Below are positions 1 through 10,291 of a stretch of 64,000 nt of DNA, piece by piece. The notes beneath the pieces were generated by a model that saw nothing but the letters and a program-made list of their open reading frames with translations, was not told where the DNA came from and did not search any database. Within the stretch, counting starts at the first letter, position 1. Every line of letters begins with the position of its first letter. The DNA comes from Pyrenophora tritici-repentis. Lineage: Eukaryota; Ascomycota; Dothideomycetes; Pleosporales; Pleosporaceae. The DNA is taken from contig NC_089398.1 in the NCBI RefSeq assembly GCF_003171515.1, positions 1,984,001 to 2,048,000 on the forward strand, read 5' to 3'. The translations under genes and the position numbers were made by a program.

Positions 1-1654
1 GTGGACAGGTCGAACACCATTCGCCGTGTATGATGTATGCAGTAACCGCCCATTGCGCTGTCTAGCTAGAGATCGACCCAGCTCCCTAAAGACTCGCTCT
101 CCACTCATGACGGACGAACTTCGGTCCCAAGAGGCTGGTTCTGGTGAGTGACTGGCGGCTCCATTAGCAGCGTCGGATATTGCTCGCGATGCAGCTGATG
201 CAGCCAGGGGCTTGACCAAGGGCGTCAGTAGAAGAAGCTCCTCTTCACTTTCGAGTATGTTGGTCAGCGGCAGAAGCCTATTCTTATCGCGCACCACTGT
301 GATGGAGCTGTTGTATGCTTTTGTTGACAGGGCAGTATGGGAAGGCTGTAGCTTTTCGAGGTAGTTGATTCCAGGAGGATTTAATGCCTTCTCCCAAGAC
401 GTACACTTCTTCTTCATGGCTAGCACGCGCCTAAGTGAGTTGAAGATGCGCTCTTTGGACACCATTTCACCTTCGATGCCGGTCTTGAGGCCTTTCAGTC
501 CTTCTTGTTGTAGTGAAAAGGAACGGCAAAGGAGCACCACATCGCAACCAGCATTCACAGCCATCACTGTGCCGCCGCCTACGCCAATGTTGTGACTTAG
601 CGCATCCATCTCCAGACACTCGGAAACGACCACACCGTCAAAGTTTAGGTCTTTTCGAAGTAGTTCGTCAACAACCTGCTCGGACAGACAAGCATGCATG
701 GCGTTCAATCCAGCTGATGACATGGCACATCCGCCGACCATCATCGAGTCGAGACCCTTTTCGATGGCCCTCTTGAAGGGAATCAGAGCGCTTAGACTCA
801 ATTGCTCCAGAGACTCTGTGATGATGGGCACATCAAGTGTTGAGCCCAGAAACTCTAAGTTGCCATAGGAAGGGAAGTGTTTACCCAAAGTCACCACTCC
901 GGCATCTTTGTAGCCCTGCATGAACGCGACACCAAAGGCAGATACTTCCTGGGGGTCATCGCCAGCCGTTCTCACGCCTAGTGGCTGGTTTCTTGCATTG
1001 GTGAGTACATCCAAACACGGGCCGAAAATCCAGTTGATACCACAGGCAGCAATCTCTTGCGCAGTCGACTTTGCTACTTCGAATGCTAGGTCGGTCGAGC
1101 CTGTTGCCGCCATGCCCATATTGCTAGGGTACTGTCGAATATAGATGTCATCGAAAAGACTATTCACCCCGCCGTTCTCCTGGTCGATGCCAATCGCCAG
1201 CGGAACCGGATGGCCGGCGTCATGAGCAATCTTCTGCAACTCATAAATGAGCTTGGTCGTGTCTTCGGCGGCTGCAAGCAGGTTAGTAAGTGGATTCGGA
1301 AGTCCGAAGTGGTCACGGATTGAGCACGTGGTTGTTTTCACATTTTAAATTCTTGGCAGTGAGCAGTATGCAGCCAACGTGGTGTTGCTCGATCAGCGTG
1401 CGGATGTGCGGAGTAACCGACGTGCCATCGAAGCCCATCATGAACAGTTGGCCCTACAACGAACCCTCGTTAGCGAATCCTGCCGCGACACTTTTTGTGC
1501 GGAAGCGACCCACCATAGTCCTGCATCACGGGGGCGCGTTAGTTGAACCCTGGAAGACATTGCGCATTGGTTTGGAGAAGTTGGAGATGGATGCCATGGC
1601 TCACCTATCGAGATCGTCCCATACCGGGTCCATCTTCTCGGCCTTGCCCCCCAT
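1..1654 (-). CDS. GH3-family beta-N-acetylglucosaminidase (partial at the window edge)
   Basis: This glycoside hydrolase family 3 enzyme is expected to release GlcNAc from chitin or peptidoglycan-type oligosaccharides. Exons on the minus strand are about 1654-1605 (start MGGKAEKMDPVWDDLD), 1453-1342 and 1271 to the window edge. The second intron is clear (GTGAAA donor, TTACTAAC branch, TTGCAG acceptor). The third exon is open to base 1, so the C-terminus is missing. GH3/NagZ-like landmarks are GQLFMMGFDGT, AIGIDQENGG, WIFGPCLDV, LGKHFPSYGN and VVVSECLEM. The first intron's phases do not match by one base (exon 1 ends in phase 2, exon 2 needs phase 0), so a micro-exon or a one-base sequence error is likely near 1454-1605. 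It is head-to-head with the deacetylase gene, as in known fungal GlcNAc-catabolism clusters (Trichoderma nag3/dac1 type). The usual GH3 nucleophile Asp aligns with Glu (SEC), which leaves exact activity uncertain. Confidence 0.82.
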
Positions 1655-2284
1655 GATGGCAGTGGCTCGTCGCGACGCGTCGAACTTTTCGGGATGCGAC
1701 GTGAGGTCTCGGGCGTACACCGAAGTCGGATATGACTCGCAGATGGGTATGGTGGATGAAAGATGGGGGAAGATGGCACCGTAGCATTCACGCCGCCTCG
1801 AGCCGGGGTTTGATGCTTAGCGAGACGCTATCGCAACCTGAACCCGCATCGTTACACCATCCTTTTCTCCGCTATCTGATAGTCACATCCACCTTGATGC
1901 CACCTCACATTGCTCCGTGATGCATCCGGAGCGGGACTGTTGTGATGCTGTCATCGCTGTGTCACCTCACTTGTAGTATCCACTCATCATGTGCAAACCC
2001 GCAGCGTGCAACATGACGGCGAAAAAACAGGTCCACGAGGGGTAACTTTGCCCGCTGGCGATGGAGGGGCATCGTCGGCGAAAAGACGACGTTGACATCG
2101 GTTCGCGATAGCAGTGGATAGGTAAGATGTAGCTCATCACGAGAGTGGTTGAATCTGCTCATTCGTACATGACCAGTCGTTCCTTCCATTTCCGGACGTC
2201 TTCATATTCTCAAGTCTGCGTTCATCTTATCTTGTTTGTCAAGTCTTGTTCCCAGTTGTCATCTTGTACCTCCACCCCCCCAGG
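1655..2284. promoter_or_regulatory. divergent intergenic region between the GH3 and deacetylase genes
   Basis: 630 bp separate the two divergent start codons and must carry both promoters. The side next to the deacetylase start is pyrimidine-rich, ending in a C-run just before the ATG at 2285. Co-regulation of the pair by a GlcNAc-responsive factor is inference from the arrangement. I did not identify a defined binding site. Confidence 0.5.
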
Positions 2285-3600
2285 ATGCCTTCAATTGTTC
2301 CGATCCGCGATGCTCCTGCGCATCAACAAAACTCCTCTGGCGTCATCAAGTTCACCAACTGCTTGCTGGTAAAAGGCGATGCTTTGGTCAACGAAGATCT
2401 CTGGGTGAGCAGTACCAGCGGTAAGATACTGAACGGACAAGAAATACTCTACGAACACCGCACCGCCCCCGAAGAGATTGTCGACCTAGGCGGCCGCATC
2501 CTCTCACCCGGTTTCATCGACACCCAACTCAACGGCGCCTATGGCTTCGACTTCTCCGTCATCCCAGAAGAAGGCCCATCAGCATACGTCAAAGGGGTCC
2601 ACCGAGTGAACCGAAGTCTGGTAGCAACAGGAGTAACATCCTACCTACCAACCCTCACCTCCCAACTACCCTCCGTATACCAAACCGCCCTCCCCTTCCT
2701 AGGCCCCTCAGGCGCCACCCGAGATGCAACCTACGGCTCCGAGTCCCTCGGCGCCCACTGCGAAGGCCCCTTCCTCAGCCCCACCAAAAACGGCATCCAT
2801 AACACCACCGTCCTCCTCGAACCCACGCACGGCATCTCCTCCCTGGAAGCCTGCTACGGCCCCTCGAACCTGCACTCCCCCCTCGCCCATCTCCCTCATC
2901 ACCCTCGCCCCCCGAGCTCCCCGGCGCCCTAGCCACCATCCCCCCCCTCGCCGCCCGCGGCATCGCCGTCTCAATCGGCCACTCGGAAGCCACCTACGAA
3001 GAAGCAAAGGCCAGCATCCGCTCCGGCGCAAGCATGATAACCCACCTCTTCAACGCCATGCGACCGCTACACCACCGTAACCCCGGTATCTTCGGTCTAC
3101 TAGGTACCCCGTCGTCCACGATACAGAAACCCTTCTTCGGTATCATAGCAGATGGCATCCATCTACACCCCACATCCATCAAAATCGCATACAACGCCCA
3201 CCCCGACGGCCTCATCCTCGTCACCGATGCTATGCGTCTGGCGGGTATGCCAGATGGCACGTATGACTGGACAAACGGGTCGCGCATTGTTAAGCAAGGT
3301 CCCCTGCTTACGCTGGAGGAGAACGGCAAGATTGCAGGAAGTAGTATACAGCTTGTGGATTGTGTGACGAACTTTTTGAATTGGACGGGCGCGAGTGTAC
3401 CGGAGGCTATCAAGGCGGTTACCGAGACGCCGGCGAGGATGTTGGGGTTGCAGGGTGTCAAGGGGTCGTTGAGGGAGGGCGCGGATGCGGATTTGGTGGT
3501 GCTGGATTTGCGGGATGGGGCGGAGGGGGAGAGGAGGGTTGTGGTGGATGAGGTGTGGAAGTTTGGGGTTAAGGTTTTTGCGGGGGAGAAGGATGTATGA
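2285..3600 (+). CDS. dac1: N-acetylglucosamine-6-phosphate deacetylase, reading frame broken twice in C runs
   Basis: The enzyme removes acetate from GlcNAc-6-phosphate, the first committed step after GlcNAc phosphorylation. Amidohydrolase/NagA landmarks in order: PGFIDTQLNG, HCEGPFLSP (metal-binding Glu), SIGHSEATYEEA, THLFNAMRPLHHRNPG, GIIADGIHLHP, LVTDAM (catalytic Asp) and the C-terminal ADLVVLD. The ATG at 2285 gives a normal N-terminus and the stop is at 3598-3600. The frame set by the start runs to a stop at about 2932. The second half is read in another frame, and a short middle stretch in the third. The changes fall at two six-C runs, 2877-2882 and 2908-2913, where family similarity requires five. 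No GT donor lies between them, so an intron does not explain the break. Either the two runs are sequencing errors, or the gene is recently dead. Confidence 0.85.
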
Positions 3601-4240
3601 AGATGATGGAGTGGCGCTGTGCGAGATTGTTGTTTTAAAGACTAAGGGATATACCTCTACTTATCGGAGTTTAGACTGAGCATATTTGCTTCATATCATG
3701 ATATACGGCCGATTCATACATCACACATAGACAAACATGGACACCAAGACCATTAATTCACAACCCCTTGAACCGCATCAGCCATACGTGATTTGACATT
3801 ACAGACATGAAGAAATGTAGTTTCCAGCTAAACTCATAAAAAAAAAGTGTTCGACACCACACTCATAAGTAAGAAAAGCCTTGAACCAGAAAACATGCAA
3901 ACGCTACTAAACTCGTGAAAGAAAAAAGAAAAAAACTGGCAAATGCTACGCTGAGACGCTACAAAGAAAGAAGCACATAAGAAAATGGAAGGAAGCCAGT
4001 CTAATGCATGCTCGGAGACTGCTTGCCTGTGACTGTTCAGTTGGAAGAAAAAAAGAGCCTGCCGTGACTAAAGTCGTGTAAAGGGAAAAGAGAACAGGAA
4101 AGAAAAGAAAAAGAGGGTATCTCGAACGGAATCTTAATCCTGATAACGGCCTCACTAGGAGTGAAGAAGCAGAGATGGGCAGTCTGGCCGCAGCCCGAGA
4201 AAAAACGCAACAGACATAAAGTCCGAGTATTAGGCTGTGT
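3601..4240. other. convergent intergenic region
   Basis: A-rich sequence lies between the 3' ends of the deacetylase (+) and the Rab GTPase (-). It should hold both 3' UTRs. I see no further gene or repeat. Confidence 0.5.
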
Positions 4241-5355
4241 TCAGCAACACCTCCCACTCTTGTTCTGCTGCGCCCGACTAATATCTTCCTCCCAGTCTTG
4301 TTGGTGGTGGTGGTGAACAGGAGCACCAGGTGTAGTCGGAAACCCCAACCAGCTCCTCCTCTTATCACCAGCGCCGACGCGGAAGCTACCGTTGCCAGTG
4401 GCCGGGTAGTCGAAGTAGCCCGTCACATTGCCATTGTTATCCATGGCTGGTGTAACGCCCGCCATGACAAGTTGTCGGTGCTCGGCTTCGAATTTCTTCT
4501 GCTGCTGCTCAACCAGTTTGCGCGTGATAACGCGAAACACCTCGTCTACACCTTCACCATCCTTTGCGCTGATTTCATGACAGCAGTCCCAGCCGAGATC
4601 CTGGCCCCAAAACCCACTCGACCGATTACTCTGCGGCGACGCCATGCCACCCGTGTGAAAGGCAGCGGGCAGAGAGCCCCAGCCGGTGGTGGTAGAGTGG
4701 GGATTATGTGCTTGTCCGTTTTGTTGTGCGGGATACAGGTTCTCGGCTACGTATTCGATGCAGCGTTCAAACGGCACTTTTCGCTTCGAGGGGTCTTGGG
4801 CTACAACGTCGGATTTTGTGCCTACGACGTGGAGGATGATGTCGTCTCCGAGGTTCGCTTTGAGCTCCTTGAACCAGCGGCCCATTTCGTCAAAGGATTG
4901 CGGATCGGTGATGTCATAGCACAGTACCGCAGCATTTGCGCCTATCGAAGACGGGGTTAGCTCTATGGTGAGGGATCGAGGGTAACGTGGTGACCTCGGC
5001 ACTTGAGCGGGGGGGTCACTCAGTGGTCGCCTGTCTCAGGCCAGCTACCAGGAGCGGTTGGAAAAGGGAAGAAGAAGAAGAAGAAGAAGAAGAAGAAGAA
5101 GCTGAGGGCCGTACCTCTGTAATATAACTTTGATATGGAGCGGAAGCGTTCCTGGCCAGCCGTGTCCCATATCTGCAGGCGAACCACGGTCGACGTGTCG
5201 ATGTCAGTTACCTTTTTGGTTAGAAAAGATGCGCCGACGGTCGACTGCGTCGTGGGCGGCGTGAAGGCATTCTTGACGTAGCGGTGCACGAGCGACGTCT
5301 TGCCCACACCTTGACTTCCGAGCACCACGATCTTGGCCTCGAGACTGTTGGCCAT
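4241..5355 (-). CDS. Rab-family small GTPase with extended C-terminal half
   Basis: Two exons, 5355-5115 and 4941-4241 (intron 173 bp, GTACGG..TAG), give about 313 residues. The G-domain motifs are complete: P-loop GSQGVGKTS (about residues 13-21), WDTAGQERF (G3), GTKSD (G4) and EISAKDG (G5). The protein ends GRCC, a double-cysteine geranylgeranylation signal, so a membrane-trafficking role at the cytosolic face of endomembranes is expected. The effector region VGASFL resembles Rab5/Rab21/Rab24-like members, but I cannot assign the subfamily. Unusual for a Rab (about 200-220 residues) is a long insertion between G4 and G5 and a long Gln/His/Gly-containing tail. The ATG at 5355 was chosen because it starts MANSLEAKIVVLG, directly before the P-loop. 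The upstream in-frame sequence is low-complexity and probably untranslated. Confidence 0.85.
5068..5100. repeat. (GAA)11 microsatellite inside the Rab intron
   Basis: An uninterrupted GAA run on the plus strand lies within the intron of the minus-strand Rab gene. In the transcript it is a CUU/UUC pyrimidine tract close to the donor. Confidence 0.9.
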
Positions 5356-6319
5356 GGCTTGCGAAGGTGTCGTCGTCGCTGGTCCAGGACTTTCGGCGTG
5401 GACGCGTTGACGGACGGCCGACTTTAGTGCAGGGGTTCGTTGGGTGAGACGGTCGTTGTGGGGTTGGACCGTCACTCTTGCTGGCTATGCGCGGGCGTGG
5501 GTGAGAAAGTGCGTTGATGGCGGGCTGCTGTAGACAAGTGGCATGGCGTGCAGTTCAAGACGACGACATTGACGTAGAGCCCACTCACTCTCGCTGTCAC
5601 TGTCACTGTGAAAGTTTAGGCACGAGAGAGTCAGTCACCCAAGTGACACAGCCCGCTGCGTTTGGCGCTTGCAGCCACTGGCTTGGCTAGAGGAGCCATG
5701 TGATGGACGCCGCGGGCCAATGTGAATCAAAAGCGGTAGGAAATCGCTGATGATGGGGAAATCAAACTGCCATCGTGATCGTGAAAACGGGCTTTGCAAA
5801 CGGGTTAGGATGCGACTTTGTTGATTACACATGTTGCGCCATCAAATCGCTGCAACCATGCACGTCATGCACAGCCAGCCAGTCTGTGTCTGTCAAGGTG
5901 CTGCTGTGTCTGTGTTTTCCCCGCCTGACCTCATCTCACCTGGTTTTGGGGTACAGAACAGTAATCGTACAGTACATGCACCAAGACACTGGCAAGCCTT
6001 ATGTATACGTCTCCGACCCGACGCGGATTACTCAATCCGACAACCCTTATCCCCGGCCGTCTTGGGGCATGCACTTCTCCGACGAGCGGGGACGAATGTA
6101 CCGAAGAGACCGAGCATGTCGATTTGCCGTCACCAACCTGGTCCTTCCGCTACCCCAGCCTCTTAGTGCCTGGAAATAACCCAAATCGTCGACCCCATAT
6201 ATTTTCTAGCCTATCCATAGTTGTTGATTACAGCACAATTAACATTCCGTACCAACCTTGTCCCATCCCATTGATCTTGCGCTGTTGTTGTTGTTGTTGT
6301 TTGTACGTTGACCGCCGCC
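5356..6319. other. divergent intergenic region between the Rab and lactate dehydrogenase genes
   Basis: About 960 bp hold both promoters and 5' UTRs. A short GTT repeat (about 6283-6303) lies just upstream of the b2 start. I see no supported coding sequence. Confidence 0.45.
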
Positions 6320-7901
6320 ATGAATCGCGCTAGCAATGATACCCAGAAGGTCAAGCTCACGGGCGAGCAGGTCGCCGAGCACAGCAATGTCGAGTCTTGC
6401 TGGGTCATTGTCCATGGCCGCGCATACGACGTGACTGAGTTCCTACCTGAGCACCCGGGCGGTTCCAAAATCATCCTCAAATATGCCGGCAAAGATGCGA
6501 CGGAAGCATACGAGCCTATTCACCCACCCGACACGCTCGACAAGTATCTGGACAAGTCGAAGCACCTGGGCGAGGTGGACATGAACACGGTGCAGGAAGA
6601 GGAGAAGGAAGTTGACCCTGATGAGAAAGAGCGACAGAAGCGCATCGAGCGCATGCCTATCCTCGAGCAATGCTACAACCTCATGGACTTTGAAGCCGTG
6701 GCGCGCAAGGTCATGAAGAAGACGGCATGGGCATACTACTCGAGCGGTGCCGACGACGAGATCGTGAGTCCTCCAGACCATTGCTTACCCGTATAGTAGG
6801 CTGACACTCGGACAGACATTACGAGAAAACCACAGCGCATTCCACAAGATCTGGTTCCGACCACGCGTTCTCGTCGACGTGGAGAAAGTCGACATGTCCA
6901 CCACGATGCTCGGTACAAAGTGCGATATACCATTCTATGTCACGGCGACAGCATTAGGAAAGCTCGGCAACCCAGAGGGAGAAGTCATCCTCACACGCGG
7001 CGCACACAAGCACAACGTGATCCAGATGATCCCAACACTGGCGTCCTGCTCCTTCGACGAGATTGTCGACGAGGCAAAAGACGGCCAAGTACAATGGCTG
7101 CAGCTATACGTGAACAAGGACCGAGAAGTCACAAAGCGAATTGTGCAGCATGCCGAGAAGCGCGGCTGCAAGGGCCTCTTCATCACGGTCGATGCGCCGC
7201 AGCTCGGTCGTCGCGAAAAGGACATGCGCAGCAAATTCCACGATGTAGGCAGCAACGTACAGAGCACTGGCGGAGACAACGTGGACCGCAGCCAAGGCGC
7301 CACGCGAGCCATCTCGTCCTTTATTGATCCGAGCCTTAGCTGGAAGGACATCCCTTGGTTTAAGAGCATCACAAAGATGCCCATCATCCTCAAGGGCCTG
7401 CAATGTATCGAGGACGTCATCCGCGCCGTCGAAGTTGGCGTGGACGGCGTAGTACTCTCGAACCATGGCGGTCGTCAGCTCGACTTTGCCTGCTCTGCTG
7501 TAGAAGTCCTGGCTGAAGTCATGCCCGTCCTTCTCGCACGCGGCTGGCAAGATCGCATCGAGGTCTACATTGACGGCGGTGTACGACGAGCAACAGACAT
7601 TATCAAGGCTGTAGCACTGGGTGCCAAGGGCGTGGGCATTGGTCGACCTTTCCTATACGCAATGTCTGCGTACGGCTTACCTGGTGTTGACCGCGCTATG
7701 CAGCTGCTCAAGGACGAAATGGAGATGAATATGCGCTTGATTGGTGCTTCGAGCATTGCGGACTTGAATCCTTCGATGCTTGATACGAGGGGGTTGAGCA
7801 TGCATACTGCACCTGTTCCACATGAGACTCTTGGATTGAATGTATACGATCCACTTTTGGGACCTCAAGAGAAGGTTTTCAGGGAGAAGTCGAAGTTGTA
7901 A
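6320..7901 (+). CDS. flavocytochrome b2-type L-lactate dehydrogenase (cytochrome b5 + FMN domains)
   Basis: Exons 6320-6763 and 6816-7901 (52-bp intron, GTGAGT..ACAG) encode about 509 residues. The N-terminal cytochrome b5-like domain carries the heme motif EHPGGSKIILKYAGKDAT. The FMN-dependent alpha-hydroxy acid dehydrogenase barrel follows, with PFYVTATALGKLGNPEGE, the WLQLYVNKD strand, an ILKGLQ lysine, the substrate/catalytic LSNHGGRQLDF (His and Arg) and the phosphate-binding YIDGGVRRATDIIKA..GIGRPF. It should oxidise L-lactate or a related 2-hydroxy acid and pass electrons through heme to cytochrome c. The start (ATG at 6320, in GCCGCCATGA context) gives no obvious mitochondrial presequence, unlike yeast CYB2. 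A cytosolic or peripheral form, or a 2-hydroxyacid dehydrogenase paralogue, is therefore possible. Confidence 0.9.
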
Positions 7902-8290
7902 ATGGGGTGTGAATATTTTGTATCTTTTTGTATCTTGCAAGCGTACCGGAATTACTTGCGCTCATTAATTCAGCCACCGTTCAAAGACTTGGTTTCTGGC
8001 AATGAGTTTTCGTCTCATCTGTGAGATATGGATTTTACGTATGTGAAGTCGCGCATAGTGGTTGTGGATTGTTAACAAATGTGAAGTCTACCTCAGAGCG
8101 TGAGCACGTGAAAGCGCGTTGAGTTGTGGGGAAGCCGATTGTCTTGGAACCGTGGAACGGTCCACGGCTTCAATGTAATCTTGGTCCCACTTCACCCACC
8201 ATTTCTCTTCCACATTCACTTTATCTTTCTGCAAAACCTTCAAAACCTCAACCCCCGCGTCGCCATTTTTCCTTAATCGCGCATATCCTT
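7902..8290. other. intergenic region
   Basis: The 3' UTR of the lactate dehydrogenase gene and the promoter of the Med27-like gene, in tandem orientation. Nothing else is visible. Confidence 0.45.
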
Positions 8291-9288
8291 ATGACGGTCG
8301 CTAACCAAGCAGCACAGCCCGGCGCAGGCTGGGACGAAGCTCAATGTACAGCAGCGCTCGCATTATTGGAACAGCGCCAGGCTCAAGTAGGGACTGCATT
8401 ACGCGTACGAAAGACCTCGAGACTGACGGTCTATAGATCAACGACCTACGCCTGGCGATACCACAAATAATCGAACCCCTTCATCGTCGCCCAAGTCCCA
8501 TGACGTGGAAACTCTACAGCCAGGGCTTGGAAACCTCTAGCAAAGGCCTCGCAGCCTTCAAGGAACAATGGAGTGAAACTGAGATGCAGAATATTCTTAA
8601 TCACGCCAAGGAGAGCTTCAAGGGGAACCCCGACTTGACAGAGAGTGTCTCTGTACCTTCTCACGGGTGGGTGGAAAGAGAGCGAAAGGCAAAGAAGTCG
8701 ACAAAGACCAAGAGTGAGCATGTAGAGGACGCAGGCGCGATTCTCACGGACGAGGAAATTTCGCGTATCGTCATCGAGTTCCGCAAGTCTCACCCAAATC
8801 TCAAGTTGGAGACAACCGACGACAATACCAGCATATCTGTACGCTGACCGTCCCCTCTCCTGACTCATTTTTCTCACCGATCTGATAGACACGCTTCGTT
8901 TCTGGGCCGGTCACGCTAAGGTTTCACGTTGGCATCGAGCGCGAGGCAAACGGTCGACACAAACTGAATGCAGAGTGTTTGGGGACAACGGAGCCCTTTT
9001 TGGCTATCACGCGATGTCTTGGGTTACGCCCACACGCAAACGACCTCAAGCATATATTGGTAAGCCAACGGACCTCATCATGGTAGTACGACTATATAAG
9101 TATGCTAACCACCACAGGATATGATTGCTGCGTATAAAACTATCAAAGGAACATCGTGCGCTAAATGCGGAAAATTACTCGATGATGCAGCTCTGGTACC
9201 AACTGCAAGACGCAGCAAGCAAGTCGCTGCTGCAAATGAAACGCAAGAAACCATATGGGAGGCACTCCATGAGAGTTGCCTGACCTAA
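8291..9288 (+). CDS. MED27: Mediator complex subunit 27-like protein
   Basis: Four exons, 8291-8386, 8437-8838, 8889-9059 and 9118-9288, all join in phase and give about 279 residues. The N-terminal part (WDEAQCTAALALLEQRQAQ, then INDLRLAIPQIIEPLH) is helical. The middle has SHGWVERERKAK and a TDEEISRIV helix. The C-terminus has paired cysteines (SCAKCGKLLDD) followed by PTARR and WEALHESC, the C/C..H/C zinc-type tail of Med27. The protein should be part of the Mediator tail/head module bridging activators to RNA polymerase II. Intron borders are canonical, the last with CTAAC branch and CACAG acceptor. The stop lies only 35 bp from the stop of the convergent neighbour, so the 3' ends probably overlap. 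Assignment rests on recognised pattern, not on a search. Confidence 0.72.
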
Positions 9289-9323
9289 CCTGATTTACTA
9301 TGCCATCTTTCTCAAAACTATTA

Positions 9324-9926
9324 TTACCCACAGAAAACTCCATTATGTCTACCAAAAGGAAACGGTAGATATTGAATGTCTTGGACCCAGCGGCCGTTCC
9401 ACATGCGGACAGCTTCCGGATAATTATTCCACTTTCTGTTTTTGTATGGCTCTGCCTGCCATATTGCATCTGTCCACATATCCGTGTTGGGTTCCACATG
9501 TTTCCGCGTTCGAAAGTCGTAACTGAGGCCAGCGTCTCTTCCGCCGAGCATACCATTTCCGGTCCACGGAGCAAACTTTTGCGGATTGAAACCGAGTGTC
9601 GTACCGCGGTCGTCGAGGTGTACATGACCGGCCCATTGAGCTCGGGATGGGCGATTAGACACGCAGTCTGCCTTGTGAGCACCAAAGGCGACGAAGATAT
9701 CCGGCCCTTTGTTTTGGAGTACGTCCTTGAGCCGACCCCATTTTGAACCATTTCTCCCATCTTTTGGCCAGACGAAAGCCTTTTCTGTTTTCACGTTGTG
9801 GAGTTTTCGCCCGTCTTGGTACCATCCTTTGGGCATACAAGGGTTGTGCCGATATTGGGCTGGCCTATGCCTCCATCCGTCTTGCTGGGGCAGGAATGCA
9901 GGAAGAGCAGGCATGTAATCGGCCAT
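9324..9926 (-). CDS. conserved fungal protein of unknown function (200 aa)
   Basis: Single-exon ORF with ATG at 9926 (MADYMPALPAFLPQQDGW) and stop TAA at 9324-9326. It is rich in Trp, Pro, Asn and Gly and has ordered, protein-like composition: YRHNPCMPKGWYQDGR, a KTEKAFVWPKDGRNGSKW stretch, FVAFGAHKADCVSNRP and FGRHNGVFCG at the C-terminus. I see no signal peptide, membrane segment or known catalytic motif. It is convergent with the Med27-like gene and divergent from NIC96. I recognise it only as the kind of lineage-conserved hypothetical protein found in filamentous ascomycetes and give it no function. Confidence 0.65.
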   Translation of the reverse strand: MADYMPALPAFLPQQDGWRHRPAQYRHNPCMPKGWYQDGRKLHNVKTEKAFVWPKDGRNGSKWGRLKDVLQNKGPDIFVAFGAHKADCVSNRPSRAQWAGHVHLDDRGTTLGFNPQKFAPWTGNGMLGGRDAGLSYDFRTRKHVEPNTDMWTDAIWQAEPYKNRKWNNYPEAVRMWNGRWVQDIQYLPFPFGRHNGVFCG

Positions 9927-10291
9927 GGTGATGAGTTGGAATGAAAGAGTAGCAGTGGAATGGTTTCAAGAAAACTGTATGGTAGCTAGACTTATGAATG
10001 GCGCATACTTACCATCAACCGTTTGCTAGCGTATGTGGAAGGGATGCATATTCAGCCTGATTGTAGATTGATTGTGTGTATAATCGTTTGGGCAGATTTC
10101 TGTTATACAAGACCAATACACGATATCAAAATATTTGACATGAGTAATGTACTAGTCCTTTAACCAAACCTGGTGTTGAGCGGTACCTGACTGGGATGTG
10201 GTTGGCCCGAGCTTCGCAGCTTGAACGAGGTGATCTTGTTCCTCCAGGTTTGTTTTCGGTACCATCAACAACACCACCCAACGCGACCACA
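9927..10291. other. divergent intergenic region upstream of NIC96
   Basis: 365 bp between the start codons of the 200-aa hypothetical protein and NIC96. Presumably it holds both promoters. I see no other element. Confidence 0.45.

Noticed and set aside
2708..3031. Long minus-strand Arg/Gly-rich reading frames over the deacetylase
   Set aside because: Shadows of a C-rich coding region with no family resemblance; the plus strand encodes conserved NagA motifs.
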